From Phycisphaerales bacterium (GTDB lineage Bacteria; Planctomycetota; Phycisphaerae; Phycisphaerales; UBA1924): DNA of 33,476 nt. Positions 23,744-33,454 of this stretch are shown in pieces (within the stretch, counting starts at the first letter, position 1; the number at the start of each line of letters is the position of its first letter). The position numbers were made by a program, and so were the translations under genes. The notes beneath the pieces were generated by a model. It was not told the DNA's origin, ran no database searches, and saw only the letters and a list, made by a program, of their open reading frames with translations. The stretch covers positions 1 through 33,476 of the forward strand of contig WFPK01000027.1 in NCBI GenBank assembly GCA_015487555.1, written 5' to 3'.

Positions 23744-26227
23744 CTAGGGCAGCATTACTTTGACGAGTGCTCGCTTGATTGCGCGATAGGTCTCGCCATC
23801 GGTTGGCTCGCCGGTGTTGGTATCGAGCCTTGCCTGGGCGAGTTTTTCCACATGCTTCCAGTATCCAAGGAGCATCGCCCATGCCCAGAAGATCGACCGA
23901 TCCGGATCGTACAGGTTTGTCGGCTCGCTGGTCATTCCGTTGAGCTCGACAATTCCGAATCCTTGGCCACGGGCGAGGGCATCGAGCGATTCGCACCGAA
24001 GGTCAAACCGTCCGATGTCGAATCCACGCCCGCGATCATCCTCGAACCGATCAACGATTGCTTCGATCCGAGCGCTGAGCTCGGGGGTAATCAGGTCCGC
24101 CCCATCGGTAAACTTGGCACCTTGAGCATGGTTTCCCGCGACCCCGAGAGGGATTCGTTGCCCTTGCTCGGGGATGGTGCCGAGTTGATCGCGCAGCCGA
24201 TCGAAGAACATGCGGCTTTGTGCCCGGTAACGCTTGTGCCCGAGAATCAGTTGGCGGATCGCTCGGCGTCCATCACCAATGACCACAGGAAAATGCTTGA
24301 TCGTGATCGCATAGATGAACCCCGACGGGCCCTGGTAGGCAGGGTTGAGAATTGATTCAGTATGGCGAACCCAGAGCACCCCGACCTCCACTTCGCCATC
24401 ATGGCGTTTTTGGATCACAAAGGGCTCGTCGTTCTCCTGGCAGTAGGCGATCAAGTCGGCTTGGGATGAAATCATCTCGACGCCCCGTCCGCATTCGCCC
24501 TGGTCGGGTTTGCAGAATACCGGGAAGCTGCCGAGCATTGCATCATTCTGGACCGCATCAATGGCCGACTCGATCCGCTGTTGCGCATCATCGTTCGATT
24601 CGATAAGCACACAATGCAGCACTGCGGTGTCCTTGGCGCGTCCATCGCCGAGTTTGCGATTGATGTCAATTTTCGATTCGCCCTGCACCCCGCCGTCGCA
24701 GGCGTATCCTGGGTTGGCAGCGGTGATGGCGCGGAGTCCTTTTCCGGAGATGACGCGTTTGAATCCCCACCAGAGGACTGGCAGGTAGACGATTCCTGTG
24801 ACCCAGTATTCGTGGTTGGTGAAACGATTCCACTGTCCTTTGAGCCGTTGGCGTCCTTCCCAAGTAACGATCAGGCGCATCGCAGCCAATATGGACAGGA
24901 GCATTGCAAAGCCGGTCAGGAACCCGATCATGCCCATCCGTTCGGTGAGCGCAAGAGTTGGGTTGCTGGCGATCAATCCAACGATGAATACCGCCAGGAC
25001 ATATGCCAGGCCTCGCACCCATCCCAAGGGGGAGAACGGGCGATCGATCCGGTGGGCCCCGCGCATCAGCCACCATCCCCGCCCGAGCAGCATCCCGAGG
25101 ATCGCGACGCCAAAGTCAACCTCGTGCATCGAAACAAACACCATCGTCAGCGCAAGCCCTCCAATCGTGCCATAGCGCACCATCACGATGATCCCGATGA
25201 GTTGTGCCCACCAGGGGACTGCTCGTATCCATTGGCCAAGTTGATGGAGCAGCGCATCGAATCCGGAGCGGTCTTTGCGCGGGGCGAGGTTGAGATGGTC
25301 TGTCTCGGGCGCGATGCCGGGCACATCATGGCGGGCGAAGAATGCATTGAGATACCCGGCGGTCTCGTCGGCCTGCAGAAACGGTAAAAAGTGCGAAGCG
25401 TCGAGCATGATGAGCTTGGAGGTGGGCATCATCTCATGATGCTGCTCGGCTGCCCAGTCTGCGACGAGAAAATCGTGGCGACCTTGCAAGATCAGCGTCG
25501 GCGTGGTGATTGTCGGCATGATCTTGGTGAGTTCACGCTGATCCGAATCCCAGAACGCTTTGATCCACCCTGTCCGATCCTTGAAGCTGTCGAGGTATCC
25601 AAAGTGGGGGATCAACTCGGGGATCACGCCGAGGGCGATATACCCCGCGCCATACTTCACATGCTCGAAGAAGTACGACCCAGATCCTTCAGTCTCCTGC
25701 GCTCCGATCCCCGCCAGAAGTGTGATTGTTGCGACTCGATCGGGAAACTGATCCGCCATTTCGATGGCTACGCCGCCGCTTGAAGACCAACCAACCACAT
25801 GCACCCGCTCGATGCCAAGTTTGTCAAGCATCTCCATTGCGTACCGGGCCTGCGCTTTGTACGACAGGTCGGGCGCCCATGCGCTTCGGCCATACCCAGG
25901 CAGGTCGGGCGCGATCACCCGCCGATTCTGTTGTGCGATCAGGGGGGCGAGTTTGTCAAACGCCCGGGCATTGCCCGGCGATCCGTGCAATAACAGGGCT
26001 GCTGTCTGCTCGGGCGACTCGTTTTGGGGCAGCCATTGGTCATAAAAGACCCGAACGCCTGAGCCCTGAGCATCGAGTGTTACAAAATCGACTTTGGAAG
26101 CAAGGGCCCCATCCACACCCGACTCGATCGCATACTGGTACACATGCGAAGCGATCAACAGCACCGCATAGAGCACGATGCCTGCGAACCAGGTCGCTTG
26201 TCGGTTTGTGCGTTGCTTACTGGGCAT
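23744..26227 (-). CDS. alpha/beta hydrolase - membrane - ATP-grasp fusion protein
   Basis: An 827-residue protein joining three parts. Residues 14-30 form a membrane anchor. Residues 70-300 are an alpha/beta hydrolase: LLLHGSPGNARAF (oxyanion loop), APDLPGYGRS, nucleophile elbow GWSSSGG (Ser148), acid in GRHDFLV (Asp252) and DASHFLPF (His279). Residues about 340-490 contain some five hydrophobic helices. Residues 500-800 are an ATP-grasp domain: AANPGYACDGGVQGESK, ATP lysine in FCKPDQGECGRGV (Lys573), and metal ligands in FDLRCES (Asp742) and ELNGMTSEPTN (Glu761, Asn763). ATP-grasp enzymes usually form amide-type bonds through acyl phosphates. Substrate and pathway are unknown. The start overlaps the end of rlmN by 11 bases; the end is 19 bases from mraY. 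Confidence 0.85.
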   Translation of the reverse strand: MPSKQRTNRQATWFAGIVLYAVLLIASHVYQYAIESGVDGALASKVDFVTLDAQGSGVRVFYDQWLPQNESPEQTAALLLHGSPGNARAFDKLAPLIAQQNRRVIAPDLPGYGRSAWAPDLSYKAQARYAMEMLDKLGIERVHVVGWSSSGGVAIEMADQFPDRVATITLLAGIGAQETEGSGSYFFEHVKYGAGYIALGVIPELIPHFGYLDSFKDRTGWIKAFWDSDQRELTKIMPTITTPTLILQGRHDFLVADWAAEQHHEMMPTSKLIMLDASHFLPFLQADETAGYLNAFFARHDVPGIAPETDHLNLAPRKDRSGFDALLHQLGQWIRAVPWWAQLIGIIVMVRYGTIGGLALTMVFVSMHEVDFGVAILGMLLGRGWWLMRGAHRIDRPFSPLGWVRGLAYVLAVFIVGLIASNPTLALTERMGMIGFLTGFAMLLSILAAMRLIVTWEGRQRLKGQWNRFTNHEYWVTGIVYLPVLWWGFKRVISGKGLRAITAANPGYACDGGVQGESKIDINRKLGDGRAKDTAVLHCVLIESNDDAQQRIESAIDAVQNDAMLGSFPVFCKPDQGECGRGVEMISSQADLIAYCQENDEPFVIQKRHDGEVEVGVLWVRHTESILNPAYQGPSGFIYAITIKHFPVVIGDGRRAIRQLILGHKRYRAQSRMFFDRLRDQLGTIPEQGQRIPLGVAGNHAQGAKFTDGADLITPELSARIEAIVDRFEDDRGRGFDIGRFDLRCESLDALARGQGFGIVELNGMTSEPTNLYDPDRSIFWAWAMLLGYWKHVEKLAQARLDTNTGEPTDGETYRAIKRALVKVMLP

Positions 26228-27389
26228 TGGCCTCCTGATCGGTTCGGCCTTGTGTCGTCAATGAGATCAGCTTGCGTTTGCGAATCTCTGCGGTGCCGAG
26301 CTGCCCGCACGCCGCCATTGAATCGCGTCCTTTTGTCCGTCGGCAGTTCACGAACACCCCGTGTCGCATCAGCCGATTCACAAACCGATCGATAAGTTCA
26401 TCGCTTGGCGCATCCCAAGGCGAGTCTCTTCGAGGATTGTATGGGATGACATTCAACAACCCGCCGTGCCCTTTGCCTTTTTTCCGCGTTGGATCTTTGA
26501 GGAAAGGGCTCATCCACTCGGCGAGTTCGTCGGCGTGGGTGTCTTCGCTATTGACACCCGGGATGAGCACATATTCGATCATGATTTTGCGCCAGCCTCG
26601 GACCTGGCGCAGTTCAAGGAGCATGGTTTGGAGCGCTTGCATATTCCATTTTTTGTTGATCGGCATGAGCCTTGATCGCACCTCGTCGTTTGATGCGTTG
26701 AGCGACAAGGCGAGCCCGAGCCGTTTCCATCCGGGTTTTTGGACCTGTTCTTTGATCCGTTCGAGCCCGTCGACGCGTCCGACGGTGGAGATGGTGATGC
26801 CGCTCATGGGCAGGGCTGGGCCGTTGCGATCGGTCAGGCAGGCGATGGCTTTGAGGACTTGATCGAGATTGTCCATCGGCTCGCCCATGCCCATGAACAC
26901 GATGTTGTCGATCTTGATGTTTTCGATGAACCGGGCTGCCCACCATTGAGCGACGATCTCGGCTGCGCTGAGCGAGCGGATCAATCCCATCTGGGCCGTC
27001 TCGCAGAAGGTGCATCCCAAGGCACACCCAACTTGCGACGAAACGCAGAGCGTGTGGGTTTTGCGTCCTGATCTGCCGATCATCGGGATGATGACCGATT
27101 CGATATCATCGAAGTCGATTCCGCGGTTGGCGAGCCGATGGTCGGGGTTGGGCAGGCGCTGGACAAACTTGATCGTGGTGCCTTCATTGACTGCTTCTTC
27201 GTGTCTTGTGACAATCGTGGGCAGTGTGATTTTGGCGGGCGGGGATGCAGTTTTTCCATCACGGTAGATCGCCTGGTACGCCGTTTTCGCCCGTCCTGGC
27301 CCGACGCCTTCGCGGGCACACAAAGCCTGGTAGGCATCGAGCGTGAGCCCCATCGGGGAGATCGGGTTGATTTGGTCAGCGATGGCCAT
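26217..27389 (-). CDS. rlmN: 23S rRNA/tRNA adenine C2-methyltransferase
   Basis: RlmN is a radical-SAM enzyme that methylates C2 of A2503 in 23S rRNA and A37 in some tRNAs. The 390-residue protein has THTLCVSSQVGCALGCTFCETAQ with the cluster cysteines 122, 126 and 129, VFMGMGEPMDN, SLNASNDEVRSRLMPINKKW, and the C-terminal MAACGQLGT with the methyl-carrying Cys361. All match RlmN; the resistance relative Cfr shares most of these motifs, so specificity is not absolute. The frame is open upstream to 27494, but those codons are palindromic element, so the ATG at 27389 is chosen; ATG at 27353 is possible. Its end overlaps the fusion gene by 11 bases, which suggests coupled translation. Confidence 0.92.
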   Translation of the reverse strand: MAIADQINPISPMGLTLDAYQALCAREGVGPGRAKTAYQAIYRDGKTASPPAKITLPTIVTRHEEAVNEGTTIKFVQRLPNPDHRLANRGIDFDDIESVIIPMIGRSGRKTHTLCVSSQVGCALGCTFCETAQMGLIRSLSAAEIVAQWWAARFIENIKIDNIVFMGMGEPMDNLDQVLKAIACLTDRNGPALPMSGITISTVGRVDGLERIKEQVQKPGWKRLGLALSLNASNDEVRSRLMPINKKWNMQALQTMLLELRQVRGWRKIMIEYVLIPGVNSEDTHADELAEWMSPFLKDPTRKKGKGHGGLLNVIPYNPRRDSPWDAPSDELIDRFVNRLMRHGVFVNCRRTKGRDSMAACGQLGTAEIRKRKLISLTTQGRTDQEANAQ

Positions 27390-27423
27390 GCCAAGAGGAT
27401 AGACATTGGGACAAGTCCCAACA

Positions 27424-27507
27424 ACGAGTCGCGACCGTGAGGGAGCGGTCTTTCTTGCTTTGGATTTCTGGCGATTCGAAGACCGCTCCCTCACGGTCGC
27501 GACTCGT
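27424..27507. repeat. double palindromic element between SPFH gene and rlmN (type C)
   Basis: A perfect 29-base inverted repeat, 27424-27452 and 27479-27507, around a 26-base spacer. The outer ends are ACGAGTCGCGACCG and its complement; the inner ends are CGGTCTT and AAGACCG. Each arm can fold alone (GACCG, loop TGAGGGAG, CGGTC). It lies 5 bases past the SPFH gene stop and 35 bases before the rlmN start, on the same strand. Confidence 0.93.
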
Positions 27508-27512
27508 CGAGA

Positions 27513-29129
27513 CTACTTCTCATCCTCTGCATCCTTGACCATCTGATCGAGCATGGTGCCGATGAGCGCGACGGTCTCGCTGTTGGATGTGCCATCGCTT
27601 GAACCCGTCACCATCACGCGAGGCGTGATCTCAATCCCATTTTCACCAATCACACGCAAGACCTCGATCATTGCAGCGTTGGCTCTGCCGATCTGATCTG
27701 CGATCATTTTGTATGCGTTGGCTTGGGCGGTGGCTTCGATCTCGATTGCTTCGGCCTGGGCCTTGGCTTCGATGATCCGTTTTTCCTTGTCCTGTTCTGC
27801 GATTTTCACTTCGTACGATGCTGTCGCGAGTCGTTTTTCTTCTTCCGCTTCCTGTGTGGTTTTGGAGAGTTCTTTCTGTTGCATCGCTGCTTTTTGTTGC
27901 TCTTGGAAGGTGATCTGTTCCTGCACCGCGATCTCACGATCCCGCTGGGTGTTGAGGAGTTTGCCGAGGGTTTCTTCGTCACCGACATCACCGATGCGCA
28001 CGCCGGTGATCGTCACGCCCATCCGCGACATCTCATGAGCGATCATTTCGAGGGACTTGGATTCCTGCGTCGAGCGTTGGTTCACATAATCGAGCGCCTT
28101 GACGCCCTCGGCGTTGTTGCGGAAGATCGCCCGTACGGTCGAGTTCAACTTGGCCAACAACGGCTCAATCTCTGAGCCGAGCTTGGCGACCACGATCGGT
28201 GCATTGTGAGGCTCAATCTTATACTCCACGCGCACATCGACCGGGAAGGTGAACCCGTCGCTGGTGCGGACGGTGATTTCGCGTTGCTCGTTGGCAGCTG
28301 CAGCGTTGCGAGCGGAGATGCCTTGCTCGACATATCCCTTTTCGCCTGCGGTGAACCGGATGATGGTTTCGCGTGTCGAGATGATCGACACTGAATATGC
28401 TTTGGTATTGACCGGGTACTTCCCGGGCTGCAACGGCTGGGCCTGAATCCCCTTTTCGCCGGCATCGGCAAGGATCACCGGCTCGTCGGTCTGCCCAACC
28501 TTGACTGATAGCGTGGGCTCGGTCCCGAAGTTGCTCTTGAGCACGGCGACCGCAGCTGGGGGGACTTCGGTTGTGTCGACCATCGTCACTGTGAACAACT
28601 CAGGATTCAGCCGATACTTTCCGGGGGTCAGGACATTGGATTGAGGGCCCTTGCGTCCCTTGCCTGTTGTCAGGAAGAACTTGGGGTCTTCGATCATCTT
28701 CTTGAACTCCGCGTTGGTGACCTCGGGGGCAAAGACCTGCCCGGGATCCAGCGGCAATCCATCGCGTGATTCGACCAATCCAACCTTGTCCGCCGGGATA
28801 TCAACCAGAGGCCTCGTCTCCACATCATAAATCACAGGCCAATACCACAAATGCCAACCCGGTGCCAACACATCGGCCTGCGGGCCCGTCTGTCCATCGG
28901 TTGCCAGAATCATCCCCGGAGGCATCGAAGGGCCCAGCGCGTTCTTCTTCACGATCCCCACCTGAGTCGCCCCGACATACCGGATTGATGAGAGGGCTGT
29001 AGCGACAAAGAGCACCGCGACTCCCAATGAAATCAGCAAAATCCGCAGCGACTTCTGAGGCACACGAAATGCACTCATCACACACATCCCCGCAATAATA
29101 ATTCCTAACAACAGTGCAGCATTCGACAT
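27513..29129 (-). CDS. SPFH/band-7 membrane protein with N-terminal beta repeats
   Basis: A 538-residue protein. Two membrane helices (ALLLGIIIAGMCVMSAF at about 5-21 and ILLISLGVAVLFVATAL at about 30-46) precede three related segments, at about 82-121, 161-199 and 227-254, each with Q-x-x-V/P-L-x-PG-W/K-H/Y and a following strand ending near Val-Glu or Thr-Glu. An SPFH (stomatin/HflK-type) domain follows at about 255-400 (REITVRTSDGFTFPVDVRVEY, MSRMGVTITGVRIGD), then a long Glu/Gln/Lys/Ala coiled coil to about 490 and a short tail. SPFH proteins form membrane-bound rings that organise lipids or proteases. AAGGAGGA at 29133-29140 fixes the ATG at 29129. No NfeD or HflC partner is adjacent. 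Confidence 0.87.
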   Translation of the reverse strand: MSNAALLLGIIIAGMCVMSAFRVPQKSLRILLISLGVAVLFVATALSSIRYVGATQVGIVKKNALGPSMPPGMILATDGQTGPQADVLAPGWHLWYWPVIYDVETRPLVDIPADKVGLVESRDGLPLDPGQVFAPEVTNAEFKKMIEDPKFFLTTGKGRKGPQSNVLTPGKYRLNPELFTVTMVDTTEVPPAAVAVLKSNFGTEPTLSVKVGQTDEPVILADAGEKGIQAQPLQPGKYPVNTKAYSVSIISTRETIIRFTAGEKGYVEQGISARNAAAANEQREITVRTSDGFTFPVDVRVEYKIEPHNAPIVVAKLGSEIEPLLAKLNSTVRAIFRNNAEGVKALDYVNQRSTQESKSLEMIAHEMSRMGVTITGVRIGDVGDEETLGKLLNTQRDREIAVQEQITFQEQQKAAMQQKELSKTTQEAEEEKRLATASYEVKIAEQDKEKRIIEAKAQAEAIEIEATAQANAYKMIADQIGRANAAMIEVLRVIGENGIEITPRVMVTGSSDGTSNSETVALIGTMLDQMVKDAEDEK

Positions 29130-29172
29130 CCGTCCTCCTTCAACGAGACCATGCGCCCCATAAGACGCCTTT

Positions 29173-29178
29173 ATTATA
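29173..29178 (-). promoter_or_regulatory. possible -10 box for the SPFH gene
   Basis: A perfect TATAAT reads on the minus strand 44 bases before the SPFH start, in the 188-base gap shared with divergent asnS. The best -35 candidate (TTGTGC) would need a 19-base spacer, so this is tentative. No promoter for asnS was identified in the rest of the gap. Confidence 0.4.
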
Positions 29179-29317
29179 GGACGCGCACGCCCGAGGCGCA
29201 CAAATCCACTCAAGCGAGCTAACATCATCACCCGCGACCCACTTCTTGGGATGCACGCACGATTTCTTTCACCAGACGACCCACCAGCCTCCCCACCAGA
29301 CCAACCGAGACCCACCC

Positions 29318-30733
<1,416 letters not shown>

Positions 30734-30739
30734 ATCTTC

Positions 30740-30768
30740 GGTGCCCCGGCTCGCCGAGCCGGGCCACC
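30740..30768. repeat. single palindromic element (type A)
   Basis: GGTGCCCCGGCTC (30740-30752) and GAGCCGGGCCACC (30756-30768) are an inverted repeat with one mismatch around GCC. It lies 6 bases after the asnS stop and 29 bases before the metallopeptidase start. It belongs to the same family as the repeats in mqnE and after queA. Confidence 0.88.
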
Positions 30769-30797
30769 CAAGCCACCCAAAGAGCAGTCAGGCCAAT

Positions 30798-32015
30798 ATG
30801 CACCCCCTCTTCCCCATCCTCCTCGCCATCTTCCCCCATTGCCTGCTGCCCATTGCCTATGGCCATTCTTCCGATTCCCCCCTCCCCTCGACCGCTGTCG
30901 AATCCATCCGTGTCCACCAAGTCATCGACGCGATGGAATCGGCCATCCTGAGCGCCGATGTCGGAGCCTACATGGCGCTGGTCGATCCGACCGATCCGTT
31001 CTTTGCGACCGAACAACGCGCCTGGATCACCGATCTCCAGAAACACCCCGTCGATGATGTCGAGATCATCATCGCGTGGAACGAGTCCATCGCTCTCGAA
31101 CCCGATGGCTCAGCCATCGCGCCGATCGAAATCTCCTGGCATGTCCCCGGCGAAGAGCTCGATCGACACTTCGCCTACCAGGCCCGTTTCATCCCCATCG
31201 GCTCGCCCGATGGGCAATGGGCCTTTGCCGGGCGCGCGTGGGAGATCGAGGACATCGAGACCCCGGGTGTTCGTGTGTATGCCGATGCACTCCACGAAGA
31301 CCTGGCCTACCTTGCTTCAGACCGGGTTGTCCATCTCCGCGATCAGATTGCCCAGAACATGGGGATGGGCATGGACTCGGCAACGGCTGAGCATCGAGAG
31401 GTCGTTGTCAAGATTTATCCGGATATGGCTTCGCTTCAGGCTTCGATCTATTTGTCCTACACCGACTCACTCTCAGGCTGGAACGAGCCCGGCGAGTCGA
31501 TCAAAATCCTTGGGCGCGACGACTACACCCAGCGCACCCTCGATCCCCTGCTCGCCCACGAGATTGGGCATGCGGTGAGCTTTGAGTTTGGGGATCAGAT
31601 CAACGCTGCGCCCTGGTGGACGCTCGAAGGCATCGCCGAGGTGGCTTCCGGATTGTTCCGTGATTCCTGGGCATCGAAAAACAAGCGCATCGTCCACATG
31701 GCCAAGAACGACAACCTGCGCGACTGGGCCCTGCTGGCCGACTTCCGAGGCGAAGCCAACAACCACATGCGCCATGTCTATCTCCAAGGCTGGTCGATGA
31801 TCGACTACATCGACCGTACCTTTACCATCGAAAAACGAAACCAGTGGTTCGCTGCGCTGGGTGCTGGCGCATCACTCGACGAGGCCTCGTTGAGCGTGCT
31901 GGGGATGGGTTTCAAAGCCCTCGATCAGCAGTGGCATCAGTCATTATTGGATTGGGAACCTGAGCCCGAACCTGAGCCCGAATCCGAATCTGATCCAGAA
32001 CCTGCTGGGCCCTAA
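30798..32015 (+). CDS. secreted zinc metallopeptidase (HEIGH, MA-type)
   Basis: A 405-residue exported protein. The signal peptide (PLFPILLAIFPHCLLPIAYG) starts at the ATG 30798. Residues about 25-180 form an alpha+beta region resembling an NTF2-like fold (VIDAMESAILSADVGAYMALVDP), which is only a suggestion. The peptidase part carries LAHEIGHAVSF (His254, Glu255, His258) and downstream PWWTLEGIAEVASG with Glu277 as likely third zinc ligand, as in the gluzincin-like peptidase MA group. The C-terminus is an acidic Glu/Pro/Ser tail built on a 12-base repeat. Its stop overlaps the convergent acidic protein gene by 4 bases (CTAA). Substrate unknown; it probably acts in the periplasm or outside. 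Confidence 0.82.
   Translation: MHPLFPILLAIFPHCLLPIAYGHSSDSPLPSTAVESIRVHQVIDAMESAILSADVGAYMALVDPTDPFFATEQRAWITDLQKHPVDDVEIIIAWNESIALEPDGSAIAPIEISWHVPGEELDRHFAYQARFIPIGSPDGQWAFAGRAWEIEDIETPGVRVYADALHEDLAYLASDRVVHLRDQIAQNMGMGMDSATAEHREVVVKIYPDMASLQASIYLSYTDSLSGWNEPGESIKILGRDDYTQRTLDPLLAHEIGHAVSFEFGDQINAAPWWTLEGIAEVASGLFRDSWASKNKRIVHMAKNDNLRDWALLADFRGEANNHMRHVYLQGWSMIDYIDRTFTIEKRNQWFAALGAGASLDEASLSVLGMGFKALDQQWHQSLLDWEPEPEPEPESESDPEPAGP
31956..31979 (+). repeat. 12-base tandem repeat in the peptidase tail
   Basis: Two exact copies of GAACCTGAGCCC are followed by degenerate copies and encode the Glu-Pro-Glu-Pro tail of the metallopeptidase. Slippage by a whole unit would lengthen the tail in frame. 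Confidence 0.8.
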
Positions 32016-33454
32016 GGCTGCTCTGGAAGCGGATGGGTCATCTGATTTTCGATCGGTTCGAGGTTCTCGCCCGGAGCCACCATGCGCGTCGGGGCATGGG
32101 TTGGAACGATCGGCGGGGGCGCGCGGAAGAACATCACATAAATCCACAGCACCATCGCTAGGAACATCGTCCAGATCGCCAGGTACCCGATCGAATCACG
32201 CACCGATGCAGGTTTGGACGCCAGCGGTTTCGAAATCGCCAGCAACCCCTTGGCAACGATCGGCCCACCCTGGGCTTTGATGATCGCCAGGAGCATCAGC
32301 CCTTTGGATTTGCCCACACGCCAGAGTTTCTGCCAGATCGACTCGATCTCGTTGTCGCCGAGCGCATCGTTGGTCTCAAGGGCAGCACTCGCCGATGCCT
32401 TGATCGCATCGGGCACATGGACACTCGCCCGCACCTCGTGGGCCGATTCGGGAGCCTGCGCAGAATCAACAGGATCGCTTTGGACGCTGGAGGATGAGTC
32501 GCTTTGGGATGGTTCTTGGCCCGGGGATGATGGCTCGGTGCTGGTCTCGCCTTCATCGTCTGCGGGGATGGGCTTGGGAATCTCAAGCTGATCGAGGAGC
32601 ATCGCCGGGTCGATCGAATCTTCGAGAGAACTCGAATCGATCATCGCCCCATCGGCATCCTCAAAGTCGCCCATCAACAGCTCGTCACCAATTCCCGCCA
32701 GTGCATCATCAAGATTGCCCAGCAGATCATCCGGTTCATCGAGCTCATTTTGGGACACTTGATCTTGTTGCTCGGCCGATTGGGACTCTTGGATTGGTGC
32801 AGGAGAGGAGCCCTCGGGAGCCGAGACTGGCTCGGCTTCATCCGCGATCTCATCTGTGTCTTCATCAAGCGCATGCACCGGCTCGATCTGCTCGTCGCCC
32901 AATGCATTCACCAAATCCTCGTTGATCGAATCGAGGACCTCCTCTTGGGCTTGAGGCTCGGTCAAAGCGGGTTGGTCATCATCTGCCCCAGACTCGAGCA
33001 TGTCCTCGTCGAGCAGCTGACCAATGCTCTCTTCGAGCAAGGATTCGGCACTCTGCGAAACCGCATCAAGTGCATCGAGCGTGTCGTCACCGATCGACTC
33101 TGGTTCCGACTCTGGTTCCGACTCAGTCTCCGCTTCTGGTTCAGTTTCTGATTCGGCTTCTGATTCGGCTTGAGACTCGGCTTGGGTTTCTGGTTCTGGC
33201 TCGTCATCAGCGGCCGGCTCGGGCGGCTCGGGTGTCGTTCCATCGTCCGAAATCAACCCCATCGAATCGGGGGCAGGGTCGGGTTGTTTCTCAAAGTGTG
33301 CGCACGAGGCATCAATCTCGTCGAGCAGCGCGTCGATCGAGTCGCTCAGATCAAGTTCCTGAGGATCAGATTGGGGGTCTTCCTGGTCCAATACACAGCG
33401 ATGATCGGGAATTTGCGACCCAAACTCAAGAGATATCGGCCGTAATCTTGCCAA
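32012..33454 (-). CDS. large acidic protein with C-terminal membrane anchor
   Basis: At least 480 residues, unusual in composition. Residues 1-340 are dominated by Glu, Asp, Ser, Pro and Gln, including a stretch of Glu-Ser/Glu-Pro/Ala repeats at about 80-120, and are probably mostly disordered with short helices (LDLSDSIDALLDEID, LLGNLDDALAGIGDELL). A basic helical part (SIWQKLWRVGKSKGLMLLAIIKAQGG) precedes one membrane helix at about 421-443 (YLAIWTMFLAMVLWIYVMFF) and a short Pro-rich tail. The bulk should lie in the cytoplasm (inference). The start is not settled: TTG at 33454 is the first start codon, but the frame stays open to the window edge, so the gene may begin outside. No family is recognised. 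Confidence 0.7.
   Translation of the reverse strand: MARLRPISLEFGSQIPDHRCVLDQEDPQSDPQELDLSDSIDALLDEIDASCAHFEKQPDPAPDSMGLISDDGTTPEPPEPAADDEPEPETQAESQAESEAESETEPEAETESEPESEPESIGDDTLDALDAVSQSAESLLEESIGQLLDEDMLESGADDDQPALTEPQAQEEVLDSINEDLVNALGDEQIEPVHALDEDTDEIADEAEPVSAPEGSSPAPIQESQSAEQQDQVSQNELDEPDDLLGNLDDALAGIGDELLMGDFEDADGAMIDSSSLEDSIDPAMLLDQLEIPKPIPADDEGETSTEPSSPGQEPSQSDSSSSVQSDPVDSAQAPESAHEVRASVHVPDAIKASASAALETNDALGDNEIESIWQKLWRVGKSKGLMLLAIIKAQGGPIVAKGLLAISKPLASKPASVRDSIGYLAIWTMFLAMVLWIYVMFFRAPPPIVPTHAPTRMVAPGENLEPIENQMTHPLPEQP
33096..33131 (-). repeat. 12-base tandem repeat in the acidic protein gene
   Basis: GACTCTGGTTCC occurs twice in a row (plus-strand reading) followed by a degenerate third unit GACTCAGTCTCC; related units with GATTCGGCTTCT continue to about 33190. 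They encode Glu/Ser/Pro runs. Confidence 0.8.

Noticed and set aside
27390-27494. N-terminal extension of rlmN of 35 codons
   Set aside because: The codons are the type C palindromic element and the residues match no RlmN family sequence.
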